This document shows positions 60,502-64,000 of a stretch of 64,000 nt of DNA, in pieces. How positions within the stretch are numbered: the stretch's first letter is position 1; each line of letters opens with the position of its first letter. The translations under genes and the position numbers were made by a program. The notes under the pieces were generated by a model. That model saw only the letters and a list, made by a program, of their open reading frames with translations. It was not told where the DNA came from and ran no database searches. The DNA comes from RI-153 sp963721725 (GTDB lineage: Bacteria > Chloroflexota > Anaerolineae > Caldilineales > Caldilineaceae): the NCBI GenBank assembly GCA_963721725.1, contig CAVRLX010000016.1:771427-835426 (forward strand), read 5' to 3'.

Positions 60502-61815
60502 ATGTCTTTTTTTGAAATTGAGGGCGGACACCGTCTGTCGGGTTCGGTAATGCCCAGCGGCAACAAAAACGCCGCCATGCCTATTGCGGAAGCCTGTTTG
60601 CTCACCGACGAGCCACTGATTTTGCACAACATGCCGCAGATCGGCGATGTGGATATTGTGTTGCAACTGCTGGCCGAGATGGGCGTGGAGGTGACACGCA
60701 CAGGCAACACGGTTCGCCTCTGTGCGCGCAATCTGCATTCCACACAACCCGACCCACGCCAGTTTTCGCACATTCGCGGCTCGCTGACCTTGATGGGGCC
60801 GCTGCTGGCTCGCTGTGGTCACTTCGCCGTGAAGACCACCGCTGGCGGCGACGATATTGGCCGCCGCCGCATTGACACCCATTTGCTGATCTTTGAAGCG
60901 CTGGGGGCCACTTTTACGAAAAACAGCCGCTTCCAGTTAGATGCGCCCAACGGACTCCACGGACAAGACATCTTGCTAGACGAGGCATCGGTGACGGCCA
61001 CCGAGAACGGTCTTATGGCGGCGGCGCTGGCAAAAGGCACCACCATTTTGCGCAACGCCGCCAGTGAACCGCATGTGCAAGACCTCTGTCGGCTGTTGGT
61101 GGCCATGGGGGCGTCGATTGAGGGCATCGGCAGCAACACGCTGATCATCCACGGACAAGAGCGGCTGCATGGCGCAGAACATACCGTCGAGCCAGACTTT
61201 GTGGAGATCGGCAGCTTTATCGGCCTGGGGGCTATCACCCCAGGCGAGATCCGCATTGAAGGCGTGATCCCAGACCATCTGCGCATGATGGAAATGGTCT
61301 TTGGCAAGCGGCTGGGTGTGCGTATGCATGTGGAAGAAAGCCGCACCCCCGGCAATGCCACGGGCTATGCCTTGGTGGTGGCCGATGAACAACAACTGCG
61401 CATCACCCCGGACTTTGGCGGAGCTGTGCCCCGCATTGATGATCAGCCCTGGCCGGCCTTCCCGCCCGATCTCATGAGCATCGCCCTGGTTACCGCCACC
61501 CAGGCTGTGGGCACGGTCTTGATCCACGAGAAAATGTACGACGGTCGCCTCTTTTTTGTGGACAAACTTGTCTCCATGGGCGCGCAGATCATCCTCTGCG
61601 ATCCGCACCGCGCCGTCGTCGTCGGCCCCAGCCGCCTCACCGGGCAAACCGTCAGCAGCCCGGACATTCGGGCCGGCATGGCACTGGTATTGGCGGCCCT
61701 GGCCGCTCAAGGCACCACCCACATCGGCAACATCCAACAGATCGACCGCGGCTACCAGCGCATTGAGGAGAAACTTCAGGCGTTGGGCGCGCGGATTCAA
61801 AGGATCGGCGATTAG
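60502..61815 (+). CDS. murA: UDP-N-acetylglucosamine 1-carboxyvinyltransferase MurA, Asp-type
   Basis: 437 residues; transfers enolpyruvate from PEP to UDP-GlcNAc, the first committed step of peptidoglycan synthesis. Seen: VMPSGNKNAAMPIAEACLLT (substrate Lys/Asn), HIRGSLTLMGPLLARCGHFA, the active-site loop TTAGGDDIGRRRIDTHLLIF, EASVTATENGLMAAALAKGT, EPDFVEIGSFIGLGA, and RIDDQPWPAFPPDLMS. The loop Cys that fosfomycin alkylates (GGCxIG) is Asp117 here (GGDDIG), as in naturally resistant MurA enzymes, so the protein should be active yet fosfomycin-insensitive. Preceded by TAGGAG and a good promoter. Confidence 0.94.
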   Translation: MSFFEIEGGHRLSGSVMPSGNKNAAMPIAEACLLTDEPLILHNMPQIGDVDIVLQLLAEMGVEVTRTGNTVRLCARNLHSTQPDPRQFSHIRGSLTLMGPLLARCGHFAVKTTAGGDDIGRRRIDTHLLIFEALGATFTKNSRFQLDAPNGLHGQDILLDEASVTATENGLMAAALAKGTTILRNAASEPHVQDLCRLLVAMGASIEGIGSNTLIIHGQERLHGAEHTVEPDFVEIGSFIGLGAITPGEIRIEGVIPDHLRMMEMVFGKRLGVRMHVEESRTPGNATGYALVVADEQQLRITPDFGGAVPRIDDQPWPAFPPDLMSIALVTATQAVGTVLIHEKMYDGRLFFVDKLVSMGAQIILCDPHRAVVVGPSRLTGQTVSSPDIRAGMALVLAALAAQGTTHIGNIQQIDRGYQRIEEKLQALGARIQRIGD

Positions 61816-61890
61816 CGATTGGGGATTGGATATTAGATGTTGGAGGCGCTCCGTCCACTACCCAATATCTAATACCCAATATCCAATCGT
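61816..61890. repeat. ATTGGGGAT-type inverted repeat, murA-isomerase spacer
   Basis: GATTGGGGATTGGATATTAG and later CCCAATATCTAATACCCAAT, ATATCCAATC form an imperfect hairpin. Wording is very close to 32861-32942. It fills most of the 100-base spacer. Confidence 0.65.
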
Positions 61891-61915
61891 CCACCCCACA
61901 GGAGAAAACCACCCC

Positions 61916-62782
61916 ATGAACAACATCATCATCGGTTGCGGGCAGATTACATGGAAGAACGTGCCGGAAGAGACCGTGCTGGCCGAGATTGCCCAGGCTG
62001 GCTATGCCGGTGCGCCGGCGGGCTTGAAAGAAGGGCGCAGCGCAGCCGAGTTGCAAGCACTCTTCGAAAAATATAGCCTTAAGCCTGCCCCTGGCTATCT
62101 GGGCGCGAACTTTTGGGACCCAGCCCAGGAAGAGGCGATCTTGGCGCGGGCACGCCAGAACGCCGCTCTGATGGCGGCGGTGGGCTGTACGGAACTGTAC
62201 GTGGCCGCGGGCGGCGGTGATTACATGGGCCGCCGCGGGTTGACACGTCGCCATGTGGCCGGGCATGTTCACCCCGACGATGGTCTGTCGGACAGCGAAT
62301 ACGATCAGTTCGCAGCCACGCTGAACCGCGTGGGCGAGATCACACTGGCGCAAGGTGTGCGAAGCTGTTTCCACAACCATGTGGGCACGCCGATTGAGAC
62401 CCGCGACGAGATCGACGAACTCTTTGATCGGGTTGACCCGGCTCTGGTCTTTATGGGGCCGGACACGGGGCACTTGGCGTGGGGCGGGGCCGATGTGCTG
62501 CAATTTTGCCGCGACTATGCCGACCGCATTCTCACCATGCACATCAAAGACATTGACCCGGCTGTACTGGCCCAGGGTCGCCCCGCCGAATGGGATTACC
62601 CAACCTTCTCGCAGCAAGGCATCTTCACCGAACTGGGCCAGGGCTTTGTAGACTTCCCCGCCGTCTTCGACATTCTCGACAAGGCCGGTTTTGAAGGCTG
62701 GCTGATCGTCGAGACCGATGTCACCCAGCGCGCCACGGCGTTGGAAAGCGCCACGGTGAGTCGGGATATCTCGCGAACTTGA
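61916..62782 (+). CDS. Sugar phosphate isomerase/epimerase family protein, IolE-like
   Basis: 288 residues of the xylose-isomerase-like TIM barrel (AP_endonuc_2). It opens IIIGCGQITWKNVPEETVLA and carries GYAGAPAGLKEGRSAAEL, AAVGCTELYVAAGGGDYMG, SCFHNHVGTPIETRDEIDEL (metal-site His/Glu), LVFMGPDTGHLAWGGADVL (Asp, His), ILTMHIKDIDPAVL (His, Asp) and GWLIVETDV (Glu). The set of metal ligands is complete. The closest functional analogue is myo-inosose-2 dehydratase (IolE), and the next gene is an inositol-dehydrogenase-like oxidoreductase, so a polyol or inositol-type pathway is likely. An AGGAGA site precedes the ATG at 61916. Confidence 0.86.
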   Translation: MNNIIIGCGQITWKNVPEETVLAEIAQAGYAGAPAGLKEGRSAAELQALFEKYSLKPAPGYLGANFWDPAQEEAILARARQNAALMAAVGCTELYVAAGGGDYMGRRGLTRRHVAGHVHPDDGLSDSEYDQFAATLNRVGEITLAQGVRSCFHNHVGTPIETRDEIDELFDRVDPALVFMGPDTGHLAWGGADVLQFCRDYADRILTMHIKDIDPAVLAQGRPAEWDYPTFSQQGIFTELGQGFVDFPAVFDILDKAGFEGWLIVETDVTQRATALESATVSRDISRT

Positions 62783-62811
62783 GTATCAGTATGGGGTATT
62801 GAAATAATGCA

Positions 62812-62846
62812 GTAATGCGTAACAGTACCTAACACATACGCATTAC
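62812..62846. repeat. GTAATGCGTA / TACGCATTAC inverted repeat
   Basis: Exact 10-bp arms at 62812-62821 and 62837-62846 with a 15-base loop, between the isomerase and oxidoreductase genes. It could weakly attenuate the downstream gene; no T-run follows. Confidence 0.55.
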
Positions 62847-62881
62847 GCTTTATCCTCCATCCATCACGAAAGGATCACCCC

Positions 62882-63932
62882 ATGCCACCACTTCCGCGTC
62901 GGCATCATCGGCTGTGGCCGCCCCTGGAAATCGGACGGGGCCACCGGCTTTGGCATGTCCAACTGGCACGCCGAAGGTTACAAAAGTGCACCCAACGCCG
63001 AAATTGTGGCGCTGGCCGACATTAATCTCGACAATGCACGCGCCTTTCAAGCCCAACATGGCGGTGAGCATCTCTACAGCGATTACCATGACATGTTGGC
63101 GCAAGAAAAGCTCGACGTGGTGAGCATCTGCACCTGGCCGCACCTGCACGCCGAAATGGTCGTCGCCGCGGCAGAGGCCGGCGTCAAGGCCATTCACAGC
63201 GAAAAGCCGCTGGCCCCCACCTTTGGCGAAGCCCGGCGCATGGTGGAAATCTGCGCGGCGCGTGGCGTGCAGTTGACCTTTAACCATCAGCGCCGCTTTG
63301 GGGCTGCTTTCCGCGCGGCCCGCGAATTTCTGCGCGCCGGGGCGATTGGCGAACTACAACGCATAGAAGGCACCTGCCCCAACCTGTTCGACTGGGGCAC
63401 ACACTGGTTCGATATGATGTTCTTTTATAACAACGAAACCCCCGCCGAATGGGTGCTGGGGCAGATCGACGTGCGCGACGGCGCGACGATCTTTGGCGTC
63501 CGCCACGAGGGCCAAGGCATCAGCTATGTACGCTTTCAAAATGGCGTCATGGGGCTGCTGATCACCGGCCACGGCACAGACCGCGTCCTGACCAATCGGC
63601 TCATCGGCACACAGGGCACAATTGAAGTGAGCACCAGCCGCGAAACACCGTTGCGCATCTGGGGCAAAGGCCACAGCGAGTGGCAAAAGCCCGACATCGA
63701 CGTGGGCATCAGCGATCTCGATCTGGTGCAACAGGGCGTGCATGATCTGCTCGATGCGCTGGAAAGTGGTCGCGAACCCGAACTCGCCGGTCGCCGCGCC
63801 CTGCAAGCCACCGAGCTGATCTTTGCCACCTATGAATCCAGCCGCCGGCGGGGCCGTGTTGACCTGCCGTTGACCATTGACGATTCGCCGCTGCTGGCAA
63901 TGTTGGCCCAAGAGGATGCACAAACCAGATAA
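62882..63932 (+). CDS. Gfo/Idh/MocA family oxidoreductase, N-terminal frame break
   Basis: About 350 residues; an NAD(P)-dependent sugar or polyol dehydrogenase. The conserved Rossmann opening FRVGIIGCGRPWKSDGATG is read only upstream of the first in-frame ATG (62955). It joins the ATG at 62882 (after AAAGGA) if one C of ATGCCACC is extra, so a +1 break lies near 62885. Then: EIVALADINLDNARAFQAQH, LDVVSICTWPHLHAEMVVAA, VKAIHSEKPLAPTFGEA (catalytic EKP), QLTFNHQRRFGAAFRAAREF and FDWGTHWFDMMFFYNNETP (GTHxxD). The trailing 68 bases of the window show no further gene. Confidence 0.9.
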
Positions 63933-64000
63933 GGGGAGCGGTGGCTGGCAAGCGTGGCAACATGTAGTCAGGGCAATACAAGAGAATCTTTTAATGGTAA

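Noticed and set aside
1..64000. tRNA, rRNA, tmRNA or RNase P genes
   Set aside because: No cloverleaf, anticodon-arm/TTCGA pattern or rRNA-like stretch was recognised in the spacers, which are short and repeat-filled.

Overview
This window looks like a chromosomal segment of a monoderm, filamentous-type Chloroflexota (Anaerolineae/Caldilineae-like). The reasons are a flagellar hook-basal-body operon, a xisHI pair, a mevalonate-pathway HMG-CoA reductase, Thr/Pro-rich secreted giant proteins ending in repeated YLP motifs, and a MurA with Asp in place of the catalytic Cys. No P- or L-ring gene (flgI/flgH) is present in the flagellar run. The taxon is an inference from gene content. No rRNA, tRNA or CRISPR array was recognised.

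Layout. Bases 1-3801 (+): end of xisH, xisI, a long recJ and a membrane-anchored alpha/beta hydrolase. Bases 3840-13343 (+): a compact NRPS cluster of two tandem adenylation-carrier (A-PCP) proteins, a C-A-PCP-TE protein whose frame is broken four times, and a cyclic-peptide-type ABC exporter. Bases 13430-20809: OsmC (+), then on the minus strand an atypical receiver protein, an SH3b/beta-propeller secreted protein, a TIM-barrel + DUF5107 secreted protein and a phytanoyl-CoA-dioxygenase-like enzyme. Bases 21276-22506 (+): wreckage of a type III-B CRISPR effector locus (Cmr1 start, Cmr5-like, RAMP pieces) wrapped round a broken nucleotidyltransferase gene.

Bases 22662-34965 (-): the flagellar operon, transcribed as TIM-barrel glycosidase-like gene, flgC, fliE, fliF, fliG, fliH, fliI, fliJ, lytic transglycosylase, flgB, fliK, flgD, a TIGR02530-type gene and flgE, closed by a strong hairpin. 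Bases 35255-48407 (-): one giant exported protein of about 4,380 residues, now in three frames. Bases 48715-60138 (-): a tightly overlapping run of HMG-CoA reductase, a toxin/DUF2283 pair, an MBL-fold hydrolase, purM, a GH5 cellulase and purN. Upstream of these are Uma2, a RelE/Xre pair, purD, gyrB and a membrane protein. Bases 60335-63932 (+): murA with a good sigma-70 promoter, an IolE-like isomerase/dehydratase and a Gfo/Idh/MocA oxidoreductase.

Two things affect how the window should be read. First, at least 17 single-base frame breaks occur, including in gyrB and fliI, which are normally intact. Some share identical local sequence contexts, so many are probably assembly errors rather than real mutations. 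Second, intergenic spacers, including those inside the flagellar operon, carry several families of short palindromic repeats.

The most promising candidate for something undescribed is the clan-A-like glycosidase encoded first in the flagellar operon. It has both catalytic Glu positions, no signal peptide and a disordered export-like N terminus. A fused paralogue elsewhere in the window has lost the acid/base residue.
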